Under the pieces are notes generated by a model. The model saw nothing but the letters and a program-made list of their open reading frames with translations, had not been told where the DNA came from and ran no database searches. Shown here one piece after another: positions 25,611 through 35,164 of a stretch of 64,000 nucleotides of DNA. Location of the stretch: contig JAKPAG010000054.1 in NCBI GenBank assembly GCA_029779535.1, positions 52,979 to 116,978 on the forward strand, read 5' to 3'. The position numbers and the translations under genes are program-made. Source of the stretch: Pseudomonadota bacterium. GTDB taxonomy: Bacteria > Pseudomonadota > Alphaproteobacteria > Sphingomonadales > Sphingomonadaceae. Position 1 is the first letter of the stretch; every line of letters starts with the position of its first letter.

Positions 25611-26351
25611 ATGCGAATATTTTGGAGAAAACAAAAGGGGCAGAACCTCAGTCATTCAGCCCGTGACTATCAGGCCTTGGTCCGTGAACGCCTGCGGGAG
25701 AACCCCGGCAACCGTACGCTCGCCCTGGCAAAAGCGATTGGCGCGCCGACGATGGAAGATTTCATCGCTCAGGGCGATGGACATGTCGCAGTCTTGCGGC
25801 ACCACGGTCTACGTGACGGAATGACCATCTACGATCTCGGTTGCGGTTGCGGACGAACCGCACAGGCACTCCACCGATCAAGCTGGATGGGCAGTTATAC
25901 AGGGGCTGATGTCGTTCCTGATCTGCTGGATGAACTGGCGCGCAACTGCCCTGGCTATAACACTGTCTGCAATTATGATTTGACCATCGCAGCACCGGAT
26001 GCCTCGCTTGACATGCTGTTCCATTGGTCAGTGTTCACCCATCTGATGCCGACCGAATCCTATATCTACACTCAAGAGGCATTCCGCGCGCTCAAGCCGA
26101 ACGGAAAAATGATCTTTTCGTTCCTTGAACTTGAAGACCCAGCGCATGACGTCGTCTGGCAATCCAATGTGCAGCGACTGCGTCGAGGTCACGCATCTGA
26201 ACAGCTTGACGCTTTCCTGCACCGGGATTGGATCAGGCGGTTCGCGCGCGATGCTGGCTTTGACGAACCGCAGTTTACCGATGGATTTGACCAGTCACGG
26301 CATCCTGCGTTCTGGCAGTCGTTGGCAGTACTCGTCAAACCCGCCGACTGA
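25611..26351 (+). CDS. Class I SAM-dependent methyltransferase, lower GC than neighbours
   Basis: 246 residues. Motif I is IYDLGCGCGRTAQAL (about residues 68-82), followed by an acidic strand end (YTGADVVPDLLDEL), a motif IV-like DMLFHWSVFTHLMP and post-motif ALKPNGKMIFSFLE, as in methyltransferase families 11/25. No signal peptide. Codon use is visibly less G/C at third positions than the surrounding genes (for example ATATTT and AAACAA near the start). Together with the isolated position between rplI and amn, this suggests lateral acquisition. GGGGC lies just before the ATG. The substrate is unknown; such genes are often found with surface polysaccharide synthesis, but none is near here. 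Confidence 0.8.
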   Translation: MRIFWRKQKGQNLSHSARDYQALVRERLRENPGNRTLALAKAIGAPTMEDFIAQGDGHVAVLRHHGLRDGMTIYDLGCGCGRTAQALHRSSWMGSYTGADVVPDLLDELARNCPGYNTVCNYDLTIAAPDASLDMLFHWSVFTHLMPTESYIYTQEAFRALKPNGKMIFSFLELEDPAHDVVWQSNVQRLRRGHASEQLDAFLHRDWIRRFARDAGFDEPQFTDGFDQSRHPAFWQSLAVLVKPAD

Positions 26352-26413
26352 TCCCGCTTTGCCTACTGGCAAGCGCAATTGAATTTTCACGCAAGGCCCG
26401 CTACAGGCTTGCG

Positions 26414-27847
26414 ATGGAAAGAACAGAAAACGTCATTGCGGAATTGGTCCGCATCTATGAAACAGCCGTCTCCACCCTCCGCAGCGACATCGCCGCATTT
26501 GCCCAGGACGGTACTCTCCCACCAGCCAGCCGCCGCGAACAACGCGCCTGGAATTATCCCGAAGTGCGGATCCGCTATAACGGGGTCGAAACCCGTCCGG
26601 ACCTCGCCCGCGCCTTTGGCCGACTGGGTCAGGCTGGCACATTCGCCACCACCGTCACCCGCCCGGCGCTGTTTGCTGACTACCTGACCGAACAGCTCGG
26701 CCTGCTGGAAGACGATTACGCAATCGAGATCGAAGTTGGACCCTCGGCCCAGGAGATCCCGTTTCCCTATGTGATCGACGCCAGCAGTGGCCTCGGCACG
26801 ATCAGTCCGCTGGAACTGTCAAAGCACTTCCCGGCCACCGAGTTGGCGATGATCGGCGATGAGCTGGCCGACGGGATCGAAGTGGCGACCGACGACGACG
26901 CCAATCCGCTGTCATTGTTCGACGGGCTGCGCACCGACTTCAGCCTGGCCCGCCTCGCCCACTATACCGGCACCGCGCCGGAACACTTCCAGCGCTTCAT
27001 CCTGTTCACCAACTATCACCGCTATGTCGATGAATTCGTGGATTGGGCCGCGCAGCAGCTGGGCAAGGACGATTTCACCATGCTGTCGGGCGCCGGCGGG
27101 CTGCTGATCGACCAGCCGACCGACAATGCTCGCAGCATCCTGTCGGACACGGCCTGGCGGCGCCACCAGATGCCGGCCTATCACCTGGTGCGCCCGGACC
27201 ATTCGGGGATCACGCTGGTCAACATCGGCGTTGGTCCCAGCAACGCCAAGACGATCTGCGATCACCTCGCGGTGCTGCGTCCCGAAGCCTGGCTGATGAT
27301 CGGCCACTGCGGGGGCCTGCGCGATACACAGCGGATCGGCGACTATGTGCTGGCCCACGCCTATCTGCGCGACGATCATGTGCTGGACGCGGTGCTGCCG
27401 CCGGAAATTCCGATCCCCGCGATTGCCGAAGTGCAGATTGCGCTGGCCCGCGCGGCCGAAATGGTCAGCGGCGATATCGGCGCGAACCTGAAAAAGCGGA
27501 TGCGGACCGGCACAGTCGCCACCACCGACGACCGCAACTGGGAACTGCGCTATACCCATTCCGCCCAGCGCCTGTCGCTAAGCCGCGCGATCGGGATCGA
27601 CATGGAAAGCGCGACCATCGCCGCGCAGGGCTATCGCTTCCGCGTGCCCTACGGCACGCTGCTGTGCGTTTCGGACAAGCCGCTGCACGGCGAATTGAAG
27701 CTGCCCGGCCAGGCCAACCGCTTCTACGAGGAAGCGATTGCCGCGCACCTGCAGATCGGCACGACGACCTGCGAGTTGCTGCGCGCCGAAGGGGCCCGCC
27801 TGCACAGTCGCAAGCTGCGCGCGTTCAAGGAACCGCCGTTCCGGTGA
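26414..27847 (+). CDS. amn: AMP nucleosidase
   Basis: 477 residues. It hydrolyses AMP to adenine and ribose 5-phosphate. N-terminal AMN-specific domain (YPEVRIRY, VEVGPSAQEIPFPYVID-like segment) and a C-terminal nucleoside phosphorylase-type domain (HCGGLRDTQRIGDYVLA, GIDMESATIAAQGYRF, CVSDKPLHGELKLPG). These are the signatures of proteobacterial Amn. It ends in a perfect hairpin shared with the convergent M2 peptidase gene. Start as given; a Shine-Dalgarno is not obvious. Confidence 0.95.
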   Translation: MERTENVIAELVRIYETAVSTLRSDIAAFAQDGTLPPASRREQRAWNYPEVRIRYNGVETRPDLARAFGRLGQAGTFATTVTRPALFADYLTEQLGLLEDDYAIEIEVGPSAQEIPFPYVIDASSGLGTISPLELSKHFPATELAMIGDELADGIEVATDDDANPLSLFDGLRTDFSLARLAHYTGTAPEHFQRFILFTNYHRYVDEFVDWAAQQLGKDDFTMLSGAGGLLIDQPTDNARSILSDTAWRRHQMPAYHLVRPDHSGITLVNIGVGPSNAKTICDHLAVLRPEAWLMIGHCGGLRDTQRIGDYVLAHAYLRDDHVLDAVLPPEIPIPAIAEVQIALARAAEMVSGDIGANLKKRMRTGTVATTDDRNWELRYTHSAQRLSLSRAIGIDMESATIAAQGYRFRVPYGTLLCVSDKPLHGELKLPGQANRFYEEAIAAHLQIGTTTCELLRAEGARLHSRKLRAFKEPPFR

Positions 27848-27853
27848 TGGAAC

Positions 27854-27885
27854 GGCGGGGCGAAGGGAATGCCCTTCGCCCCGCC
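27854..27885. terminator. Long hairpin between amn and the M2 peptidase gene
   Basis: Perfect 14-base stem (27854-27867 with 27872-27885), loop AATG. It lies 6 bases after the amn stop and 7 after the end of the convergent gene, so it can serve both. No clear T run. Confidence 0.75.
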
Positions 27886-27892
27886 CTCACCC

Positions 27893-29701
27893 TTACCAGC
27901 CGGGCTTCTGCCCCTTGTTCTGCTGGTCGAGCCACTTCTTGAGCGGCGCGAAATAGGCCATCATCGCCTTGCCGCTGATCTCCCGGCTGCCGGTGAAGGC
28001 TTCCAGCGCGTCGGGCCAGGGCTTGCTCGCGCCCATTTCCAGCATGGCGTTGAACTTCTTGCCCACGTCCTTGTTGCCATAGAAGCTGCAGCGATGCAGC
28101 GGGCCCTTCCACCCGGCCTGCTTGCACGCGGCTTCATAGAACTGGAACTGCAGGATCCGCGCCAGGAAGTAGCGGGTATAGGGCACCATCGCCGGGATGT
28201 GATACTTCGCCCCGGCATCGAACGCGTCCGCGCCGCGCGGCCCGGGCGGAATGATGCCCTGGTACTTCAGGCGCATGTCGGTCCACGACTTGCCATAGTC
28301 GGCCGGCTTGATCTGGCCCGAGAACACCTGCCAGCGCCAACGGTCGATCAGCAGGCCGAACGGCAGGAAGGCCACCTTGTCCATCGCCTGGCGCAACAGC
28401 AGCCCGGTGTCCTTGTCGGCCGAAGGCACCTTGGCGCGGTCGAGCAGGCCGATCTGCACGAGGTATTCGGGCGTGATCGACAGCGCGACGGTATCGCCGA
28501 TCGCTTCATGGAAGCCGTCGTTCGCGCCGTCGAGGTAATAGGCCGGCTGCTTGTTGTAGGCGCGCTGGTAGAAGTTGTGGCCCAGCTCGTGGTGGATCGT
28601 GGTGAAATCGTCGCCGTTCACCTTGATGCACATCTTGATCCGCAGGTCATCGACATTGTCGACGTTCCAGGCCGAGGCATGGCACACCACTTCGCGGTCC
28701 TGCGGCTTCACGAATTGCGAGCGTTCCCAGAAGGTCTTGGGCAGCGGCGCAAGGCCCAGCGAGGTGAAGAACCCCTCCCCGCCCTTGACCATCTTCAGCG
28801 GGTCATAGCCCTTGTCCTTGAGCAACTCGGTGGTGTCGAAGCCCAGGTCGCCAGCTCCGGCAGGAGCAACCACATCATAGATGTTGCCCCATTCCTGCGC
28901 CCACATGTTGCCCAGCAAGTCAGCGCGGATCGGGCCGGTCTTGGCCTGCACCGCGTCGCCATACTTCTGGTTCAGCTTCATCCGGACATAGGTGTGCAGC
29001 GAATCGTAGAGCGGCTTGACCTCGGCCCACAACTTCTCGGTCAGCGCCGCGAACTGTTCGGGCGGCATGTCGTAGTTCGAGCGCCACAGCGCGCCGGTAT
29101 CGGCATAGCCCAGTTCCTGCGCCCCGGCATTGGCGGCGGCGACCAGCCTGGCGTAGTCGTCCTTCATCGGCTTGCCGACGTTGTCGTGCCACGACAGCCA
29201 CATTTCCTTGAGCTCGTCCGGGTTGCGATTGGTGCCCATCGCCGCTTCAATGTCGCTGCCATTGATCGGCGCCCCGCGAAGCGTGCCCTTGCCCTTGCCG
29301 TAGATGCCCTGAAGCTTGGCGTTGAGCGTGGCCACTTCTTCGGCCGCGCCGGGCTTGGTCGCCGCCGGCAGGACGATCAGCGTGCGCATGCGGTTCAGCT
29401 TGCGAGTGGTGTCATAGTCCAGCCCCGGCGTGCCGGCGTACTTCGCCGCCTCGATCGCGGTCTTGACGTTGAATTCGGTCGCGGCGGCCCCGGCGCGCGC
29501 GGTCAGCGCTTCGGTGTCCTGGTTGATGTAGGTCTCGTAGACCCATTCGGCCTGCCCGCCTTCGATCCCCAGCCGGGCATATTCCGCCTCGGCCCCGGCC
29601 ACGAAATCCTTGGCGGCCTGCTGCGGGTTGGCGGCATCGGCCAGGGCCGGCGCGGCGGTCAGCGCCGCGGCCAGCGCGGCGAGCGAAACCAGTCTTTTCA
29701 T
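27893..29701 (-). CDS. M2 family peptidyl-dipeptidase (ACE-like), secreted
   Basis: 602 residues. Signal peptide MKRLVSLAALAAALTAAPALA, so periplasmic. Zinc site H371-E372-L-G-H375 in IHHELGHNF with the downstream glutamate in NDGFHEAIGD, as in angiotensin-converting enzyme homologues, which remove C-terminal dipeptides. AAGGGGAC lies before the ATG at 29701, so the 25-residue upstream extension is rejected. It stands near the secreted S9 peptidase at 31622-33886 and probably takes part in extracytoplasmic peptide use. Confidence 0.93.
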   Translation of the reverse strand: MKRLVSLAALAAALTAAPALADAANPQQAAKDFVAGAEAEYARLGIEGGQAEWVYETYINQDTEALTARAGAAATEFNVKTAIEAAKYAGTPGLDYDTTRKLNRMRTLIVLPAATKPGAAEEVATLNAKLQGIYGKGKGTLRGAPINGSDIEAAMGTNRNPDELKEMWLSWHDNVGKPMKDDYARLVAAANAGAQELGYADTGALWRSNYDMPPEQFAALTEKLWAEVKPLYDSLHTYVRMKLNQKYGDAVQAKTGPIRADLLGNMWAQEWGNIYDVVAPAGAGDLGFDTTELLKDKGYDPLKMVKGGEGFFTSLGLAPLPKTFWERSQFVKPQDREVVCHASAWNVDNVDDLRIKMCIKVNGDDFTTIHHELGHNFYQRAYNKQPAYYLDGANDGFHEAIGDTVALSITPEYLVQIGLLDRAKVPSADKDTGLLLRQAMDKVAFLPFGLLIDRWRWQVFSGQIKPADYGKSWTDMRLKYQGIIPPGPRGADAFDAGAKYHIPAMVPYTRYFLARILQFQFYEAACKQAGWKGPLHRCSFYGNKDVGKKFNAMLEMGASKPWPDALEAFTGSREISGKAMMAYFAPLKKWLDQQNKGQKPGW

Positions 29702-29796
29702 TGTCTTGTCCCCTTGGGAAAACCCGGACCCGAAGGTCGATGGGACAAGGCTGGCCATGGGCGCGCGCGCCGTCAAGCGCGGATCGGCAGAAGGCT

Positions 29797-30549
29797 TCAG
29801 TCGATCAGGAAATCGCGAATCGCCAGCCCAAGGTCGGGCTTGGCAACGCAGCTCATGTGGGTGCCGGGCACGGTCACCAGCGTGGCCTGGGGCAGCGCCG
29901 CCTGGAGCAAGTCGGGCGAGCCGTTGTCGCGGTCCTGGTCGCCGTTGACCACCAGTGTCGGCATGGTGATCGCCGCCAGCTGTTCGGGCGCGGTATCGCT
30001 GAAGGTCTGGAGCAGCAGCCGCGCGGCCACCCGGTCAACCTTCATCGTTTTCATGAACGACACCGCCGGAAAGGCCGGATCGCCGTGCTTCACGCTGTCA
30101 AACCGGTCGATCGCGTCGATGAAGAAGGCGCCGCGCCCGGTCCAGCCGGCCAGTCCTTCCAGCCCCATCCCGCCCAGTACCAGCCTGCGCGGCCTCAGGC
30201 CCCGGATCACCGCCCGCACCGAAGTGCGCGCGCCAAGCGAGAACCCGCACAGGTCAAAGTCCGACAGGGCCAGGTCGGCGACCGCGGCGGCAAGGTCGAG
30301 CGCCAGCACATCGTCTGGATAGGCGGCGGGGTCGTGCGGCGCCTCGCTCTGCCCGTGGGCGCGCAGGTCGGGCATGATCACGTCGAACCCGGCTTCGGCC
30401 AGCACCTGGGCATGGCCGAACTTGATCCAGTTCATCTCCGCGCTGGAAAACAGCCCGTGCAGCAGCACCAGCGGCCGCCCCGCACCCATGCGGTGGACCG
30501 CCAACCGCGTGCCGAGGTGGCCGGGCACCATGGTGGTTACGGGCCGCAT
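29797..30549 (-). CDS. Alpha/beta-fold hydrolase
   Basis: 250 residues. Oxyanion HG in LVLLHGLFSSAEMNW, nucleophile in CGFSLGARTSVRA, acid in VNGDQDRDNG, and histidine in VPGTHMSCV: a complete triad. No signal peptide. The ATG at 30549 lies 8 bases after the asd stop, with AGAAGG just upstream, so it is probably cotranscribed with asd. Substrate unknown; YbfF-like esterase is one possibility. Confidence 0.8.
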   Translation of the reverse strand: MRPVTTMVPGHLGTRLAVHRMGAGRPLVLLHGLFSSAEMNWIKFGHAQVLAEAGFDVIMPDLRAHGQSEAPHDPAAYPDDVLALDLAAAVADLALSDFDLCGFSLGARTSVRAVIRGLRPRRLVLGGMGLEGLAGWTGRGAFFIDAIDRFDSVKHGDPAFPAVSFMKTMKVDRVAARLLLQTFSDTAPEQLAAITMPTLVVNGDQDRDNGSPDLLQAALPQATLVTVPGTHMSCVAKPDLGLAIRDFLID

Positions 30550-30557
30550 CGCGCGGT

Positions 30558-31583
30558 TCAGCCCTTCTTGAGGTGCCGGCGGCCGAGCAGTTCGGCGATC
30601 TGCACCGCGTTCAGCGCCGCGCCCTTGCGCAGGTTGTCGGACACGCACCACAGGGACAGGCCGTTATCGACCGTGGAGTCTTCGCGCACGCGCGACACGA
30701 AGGTTGCGCCATCGCCGACGCATTCGACCGGGGTGACGTATCCGCCATCCTCGCGCTTGTCGACCAGCATCACCCCCGGTGCCTCGCGCAGCAGGTCCTG
30801 AGCCTGTTCGGCCGAAATCTCGTCCTCGAATTCCAGGTTGATCGCCTCGCTGTGGCCGACGAATACCGGCACGCGCACACAGGTCGCCACCACCTTGATC
30901 TTGGGGTCGAGGATCTTCTTGGTTTCGACCACCATCTTCCATTCTTCCTTGGTCGAACCATCGTCGAGGAAGCTGTCGATGTGGGGGATGACGTTGAAGG
31001 CGATCTGCTTGGTGAACTTCACCGGTTCGGCGCTGTCACCCACGAAGATGTTGCGGCTCTGCTCGAACAGCTCGTCCATGCCCTGCTTGCCCGCGCCGCT
31101 GACCGACTGGTAGGTCGAGACCACCACCCGCTTGATCTTCGCCGCATCGTGCAGCGGCTTGAGCGCCACGACCATCTGCGCAGTCGAGCAGTTGGGATTG
31201 GCGATGATGTTCTTCGCCTTGTAGCCGTCGATCGCCTCGGGGTTCACTTCCGGCACGATCAGCGGCACGTCAGGGTCCATGCGATAGAAGCTGCTGTTGT
31301 CGATCACCACGCAGCCCGCCGCCGCCGCCCTGGGGCCATAGGTTTTTGCCACGTCCGAACCGGCCGAAAACAGCGCGATGTCCCAGCCGGTGAAATCGAA
31401 ATGCTCGATGTTGCGAACCTTGAGCATCCGGCCGGTTTCGCCGAACTCGATCTCGTCCCCGGTCGAGCGCGAGCTGGCGAGCGCCGCCACCTCGTCGCAG
31501 GGAAATTCGCGCTCGGCCAGCACGTTGAGCATTTCGCGCCCGACATTGCCGGTCGCGCCAACCACCACCACCCGGTAACCCAT
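30558..31583 (-). CDS. asd: Aspartate-semialdehyde dehydrogenase
   Basis: 341 residues. It reduces aspartyl phosphate to aspartate semialdehyde in the Lys/Thr/Met and diaminopimelate pathway. NADP site VVGATGNVGREML, DNSSFYRMDPDVPLIVPEVN, catalytic C132 in NPNCSTAQM, and VSTYQSVSGAGKQGM. The length is normal. It is followed by an alpha/beta hydrolase 8 bases on, and lies 38 bases downstream of the S9 peptidase end. Confidence 0.97.
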   Translation of the reverse strand: MGYRVVVVGATGNVGREMLNVLAEREFPCDEVAALASSRSTGDEIEFGETGRMLKVRNIEHFDFTGWDIALFSAGSDVAKTYGPRAAAAGCVVIDNSSFYRMDPDVPLIVPEVNPEAIDGYKAKNIIANPNCSTAQMVVALKPLHDAAKIKRVVVSTYQSVSGAGKQGMDELFEQSRNIFVGDSAEPVKFTKQIAFNVIPHIDSFLDDGSTKEEWKMVVETKKILDPKIKVVATCVRVPVFVGHSEAINLEFEDEISAEQAQDLLREAPGVMLVDKREDGGYVTPVECVGDGATFVSRVREDSTVDNGLSLWCVSDNLRKGAALNAVQIAELLGRRHLKKG

Positions 31584-31621
31584 GTTCCTGCCTCCGCTAA
31601 GCTTCGCCCGCCCCTAGCCGC

Positions 31622-33886
31622 TCAGCGCGGCGGCGTCACCCCGTGGCGTTCGAGGAAGCCGAAGATCGTCTCCCACAGGTGCTTGCCCACTTTGGGACCC
31701 GATACGCGGTGGGTGAAGCCGGGGTAGAGCATCATTTCGAACGGTACCGCCTCTGCCTGCATTCGCGCGATCAGGGCCGAGCTGTTCTCGAACACCACGT
31801 TGTCATCTGCCATGCCGTGGATGATCAGCAGCGGGTCCTTGATCTTGCCCGCGTCCGGCAGCGCGCTACTCCTCGCATAGGCCGCGCCGTCGACCTGCGG
31901 CGTGCCCATGTAGCGTTCGGTGTAATGGGTGTCGTACAGCTCCCAGCGCGTCACCGGCGCGCCGGCAATCGCGGCAGCATAGAGCCCTTGATCGGCCTGA
32001 AGCATCTTGATCGACATGTAGCCGCCATAGGACCAGCCATAGGTCGCGATCTTGGCCGGATCGACGAAGGGCAGCCCCTTGAGATAGAGCGCCCCCGCCT
32101 TCTGATCCTCGACCTCGACCCCGCCCATCGCGCGGTAGAGGTGGCTGGCGAATTCGACCCCGCGATATTCGCTGCCGCGATTGTCGATCGCGAAATAGAT
32201 ATAGCCCTTGTCGACGATCGCCTGTTCCAGCGCCCCGCCCCAGGCGCGGGTCACGGTCTGCGCGGTGGGGCCGCCATAGTGCTGGAAGAACACCGGATAG
32301 CGCTTGCCCGGCTGCATGTCGGGCGTGATCATCTTCCAGTGCAGCTCGGTCCCGTCCGCCGCCTTGATCGTGCCGAACTGCGGCGCGCGGTGGCTGGCCA
32401 GGTAGGGCGCATAGGGATGGTTCTCCGCCAGCCGGTTCTCCTCGACCCAGGCCAGGCGCTTGCCAGCGGCATCGGCAACATAGACCTGCGGCGGCTGGCT
32501 GGGCGAGCTGCGGGTAACCAGCAGCGTCCGACCGCCCCTGTCCATGCTCGCGTCATAGTTCCAACCCGGCTCGCCCAAAGTGGTGAGCTTGTCCGGATGG
32601 GCCAGGTCCAGGGCGTACAGCTGCATCGCCAACGGATCGTCGCGGGTGCCAAGGAAGAATAGCTTGCCCTTGGCCTCGTCCACCCCGACCAGTTTCGAGA
32701 CCACCCACGGCCCCTTGGTCAGCTGCTGCCATTGGCTTTCGGGATAGTTGCCCGGCCGGTAGCGATAGAGGTGCCCGAACCCGTCGCGTTCCGACCACCA
32801 GATCATGCTGCCGTCCTTGAGCATTCGGTAGTTGTCGGACAGGTTGATCCAGCTGCGCGGCGCGGCCTGTTCGCTGAACAGCACCCGTGAAGCGCCAGTC
32901 GCCGGATCGACGCTCAGCAGGTTGAGCCGGGTCTGCGCGCGGTTCTGGCGCTGCACATAGAGCGTCTTGCCATCCGGCGCCCAGTTGACCCGGGCGAGGT
33001 AGATGTCCTTGTCCGGCCCCAGATCGACCTGGACCCGGCCGGACCCATCGGGCTTCATCACGTAAAGCGAAACGTCCGAATTGGCCGATCCAGCCACCGG
33101 ATAGCGCTGCTGGAAGGTGCGGGTGCCATCCGCGCCAATTGCCGCGCGGGTAACCACGCCGACCGGTGCATCATCGAACCGCTGCACCGCGATGCGGCTG
33201 TCGTCCGGCGCCCACCAGTAACCGGTGAAGCGGGCCATTTCCTCTTGCGCGACGAATTCCGCCTCGCCCCAGTGGACCGTCTCGGCGGCTTCCGGCGGGG
33301 TGATCGGCGCGGTCTCGCCGCCCAGCTTGCCGACATGGAACTGCCGGTCGCGCACGAACGAGACGTAGCCGCCCTTGGGGCTGAGCGCGGGGTTGAGCTC
33401 GTCCGCTTGCGAAGCGGTCAGCTTGCGGACCGATCCGTCCAGCCCGGCAAGGAACAGGTCGCCGTCCAGCGGCACCAGGATCGACTTGCCGTCGGCCGCC
33501 CAGTCATAGCTGACGATGCCCTTCAGATCGCCGATCCGCTGGCGTTCGCGCTGCATCTTCTCGGCCTCGGACAGGTCCTTGCCCGAACTTAGCTTGAGGC
33601 TGTCGACCAGCATCGACCATTTCCCGCTCGTCCGGTCAAAGCCCCACAGGTCATAGCGTTCGCGGTCGTCGGCGCGGCTGCGCAGCATGGTCAGGTAACG
33701 GCCATCGGGCGACAGTTTCACCCCGCGCGGTACCGCCCCGTTGAGGCTGGGGCTGGCAAAGACGCGTTCAAGGCTGAGCCCTTGCCCCTCGGCAGGCTGC
33801 GCCGCGTTCACCCGTGCCTCCTGGGCGTGGAGCGCGGGCGACAGGGCAAGCAGCGGCAGGGCCAGGAAATAACGCGACAGGTGCAT
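31622..33886 (-). CDS. Prolyl oligopeptidase-family (S9, DPP IV-like) peptidase, secreted
   Basis: 754 residues. Signal peptide MHLSRYFLALPLLALSPALHA. N-terminal DPP IV-type beta-propeller (about 80-480), then a hydrolase domain with Ser in GWSYGGYMS (near residue 620), Asp in HGMADDNVVFENS and His in YPGFTHRVSG. The ARFTGYWWAPDDSRIA segment matches the DPP IV N-terminal domain with its Glu-Glu pair (AQEEMARF), which binds substrate amino termini. It probably releases N-terminal dipeptides in the periplasm. Alone between a terminator and asd. Confidence 0.93.
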   Translation of the reverse strand: MHLSRYFLALPLLALSPALHAQEARVNAAQPAEGQGLSLERVFASPSLNGAVPRGVKLSPDGRYLTMLRSRADDRERYDLWGFDRTSGKWSMLVDSLKLSSGKDLSEAEKMQRERQRIGDLKGIVSYDWAADGKSILVPLDGDLFLAGLDGSVRKLTASQADELNPALSPKGGYVSFVRDRQFHVGKLGGETAPITPPEAAETVHWGEAEFVAQEEMARFTGYWWAPDDSRIAVQRFDDAPVGVVTRAAIGADGTRTFQQRYPVAGSANSDVSLYVMKPDGSGRVQVDLGPDKDIYLARVNWAPDGKTLYVQRQNRAQTRLNLLSVDPATGASRVLFSEQAAPRSWINLSDNYRMLKDGSMIWWSERDGFGHLYRYRPGNYPESQWQQLTKGPWVVSKLVGVDEAKGKLFFLGTRDDPLAMQLYALDLAHPDKLTTLGEPGWNYDASMDRGGRTLLVTRSSPSQPPQVYVADAAGKRLAWVEENRLAENHPYAPYLASHRAPQFGTIKAADGTELHWKMITPDMQPGKRYPVFFQHYGGPTAQTVTRAWGGALEQAIVDKGYIYFAIDNRGSEYRGVEFASHLYRAMGGVEVEDQKAGALYLKGLPFVDPAKIATYGWSYGGYMSIKMLQADQGLYAAAIAGAPVTRWELYDTHYTERYMGTPQVDGAAYARSSALPDAGKIKDPLLIIHGMADDNVVFENSSALIARMQAEAVPFEMMLYPGFTHRVSGPKVGKHLWETIFGFLERHGVTPPR

Positions 33887-33909
33887 GGCAACATGATGGT
33901 CCCGAACAG

Positions 33910-33947
33910 GAAAAGGGCGCCCCGACCGTGGTCGGGACGCCCTTTCT
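33910..33947 (-). terminator. Terminator downstream of rplS
   Basis: A-A-A-GGGCG...CCCGACC at 33911-33928 pairs with GGTCGGG...CGCCCTTT to about 33944 around a short loop, with one unpaired base per arm. Read on the minus strand it ends in TTTTCC, which fits termination of the trmD-rplS transcript. Confidence 0.8.
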
Positions 33948-33975
33948 AGTTCGCTCGACGCGAAGCGCTAGGGGC

Positions 33976-34344
33976 TTAGCCCTCGTTACGCACGTCGCGG
34001 CGTTCCGCGATGCGCGCGCGCTTGCCGGTGCGGCCGCGCAGGTAGTAGAGCTTCGCACGACGCACCACGCCCTTGCGGACGACGGTGATCGAATCGATGT
34101 TCGGCGAATAGAGCGGGAACACGCGCTCCACGCCTTCACCGAAGCTCATCTTGCGGACGGTGAAGTTGGAATTGATGCCCTTGTTCGCACGCGCGATGCA
34201 CACGCCTTCATAGGCCTGGACACGGCTGCGTTCGCCTTCGATCACCTTCACGCCGACGCGGACGGTGTCACCGGGGCGGAATTCCGGAATTTCCATGGCG
34301 GCCTTGGCGATTTCCTCGGCCTCGATCTGCTGGATCAGGTTCAT
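33976..34344 (-). CDS. rplS: 50S ribosomal protein L19
   Basis: 122 residues. [56 protein letters not shown] and [19 protein letters not shown] are all canonical L19. It starts 5 bases after trmD, the usual trmD-rplS pair, and is followed by a terminator. Confidence 0.97.
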   Translation of the reverse strand: MNLIQQIEAEEIAKAAMEIPEFRPGDTVRVGVKVIEGERSRVQAYEGVCIARANKGINSNFTVRKMSFGEGVERVFPLYSPNIDSITVVRKGVVRRAKLYYLRGRTGKRARIAERRDVRNEG

Positions 34345-34349
34345 GAACC

Positions 34350-35087
34350 CTAGTCCTTCTTCTTTTGCCGCGCGCCAGAGGCAGGCTGGTCCCGAGCGTC
34401 ACTGTGACGCTCCCAAAGGTCCGGCCTGCGTAACCGTGTGTCGATCTCGGACTGTGACTTGCGCCAAGCCGCGATCTTCGCATGATCCCCCGATCGCAGC
34501 ACTTCAGGGATCGTGCGCCCTTCCCACTCGGTGGGTCGGGTATAGTGCGGGTATTCGAGGAGGCCGTTCTCGAACGATTCCTCGGTCCCGCTGGAAGGGG
34601 CGCCCATTACGCCGGGAAGCAGCCGAATGCAAGCGTCTAACAGCATGATTGCCGCCGGTTCCCCGCCAGACAGGACGATATCGCCGACCGACACTTCCTC
34701 GACCCCCCGGCCCTCGAAAATGCGTTCGTCGAACCCTTCAAACCGGCCGCACAGGACGATCACGCCCGGCCCCGCCGCCAGCTCTCGCACGCGGGCCTGG
34801 GTCAGCGGCTTGCCGCGCGGGGTCATGGCCAGGATCGGCGCTGCGGGATTAAGCGTGCGGGCATGGTCGATCGCCTTGGCCAGCACGTCGACGCGCAGCA
34901 CCATCCCGGCCCCGCCGCCAGCCGGCGTGTCATCCACGGTCCGGTGCTTGTCGATCGCGAAATCGCGGATCTGCACGGTGTCCAGCGCCCACTTCCCCTC
35001 GTCCCGCGCACGGCCGGCCAGGCTGATTCCCAGGGGTCCGGGGAACATTTCGGGGTAGAGCGTCAGGACGGTGGCGTGAAAGGTCAT
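34350..35087 (-). CDS. trmD: tRNA (guanine37-N1)-methyltransferase
   Basis: 245 residues. SAM-dependent m1G37 methylation with the trefoil-knot SPOUT fold. [40 protein letters not shown], and the knot residues [15 protein letters not shown] identify it. Start at 35087 from AAAAGGCGG upstream; the further in-frame extension lacks family sequence. Normally it follows rimM directly; here a plus-strand gene (35165-36028) and a small membrane gene lie between them. Confidence 0.97.
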   Translation of the reverse strand: MTFHATVLTLYPEMFPGPLGISLAGRARDEGKWALDTVQIRDFAIDKHRTVDDTPAGGGAGMVLRVDVLAKAIDHARTLNPAAPILAMTPRGKPLTQARVRELAAGPGVIVLCGRFEGFDERIFEGRGVEEVSVGDIVLSGGEPAAIMLLDACIRLLPGVMGAPSSGTEESFENGLLEYPHYTRPTEWEGRTIPEVLRSGDHAKIAAWRKSQSEIDTRLRRPDLWERHSDARDQPASGARQKKKD

Positions 35088-35164
35088 CGCCGCCGCCTTT
35101 TCCAGATTGACGCGCAACAGGCAAATGCAGACTTGAGCTTGGCCTGCGCCGGGGCCAGTCTGGC

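Noticed and set aside
27869..30322. 817-codon plus-strand frame over the M2 peptidase
   Set aside because: Antisense of a gene with signal peptide and HEXXH zinc site; no own motif.
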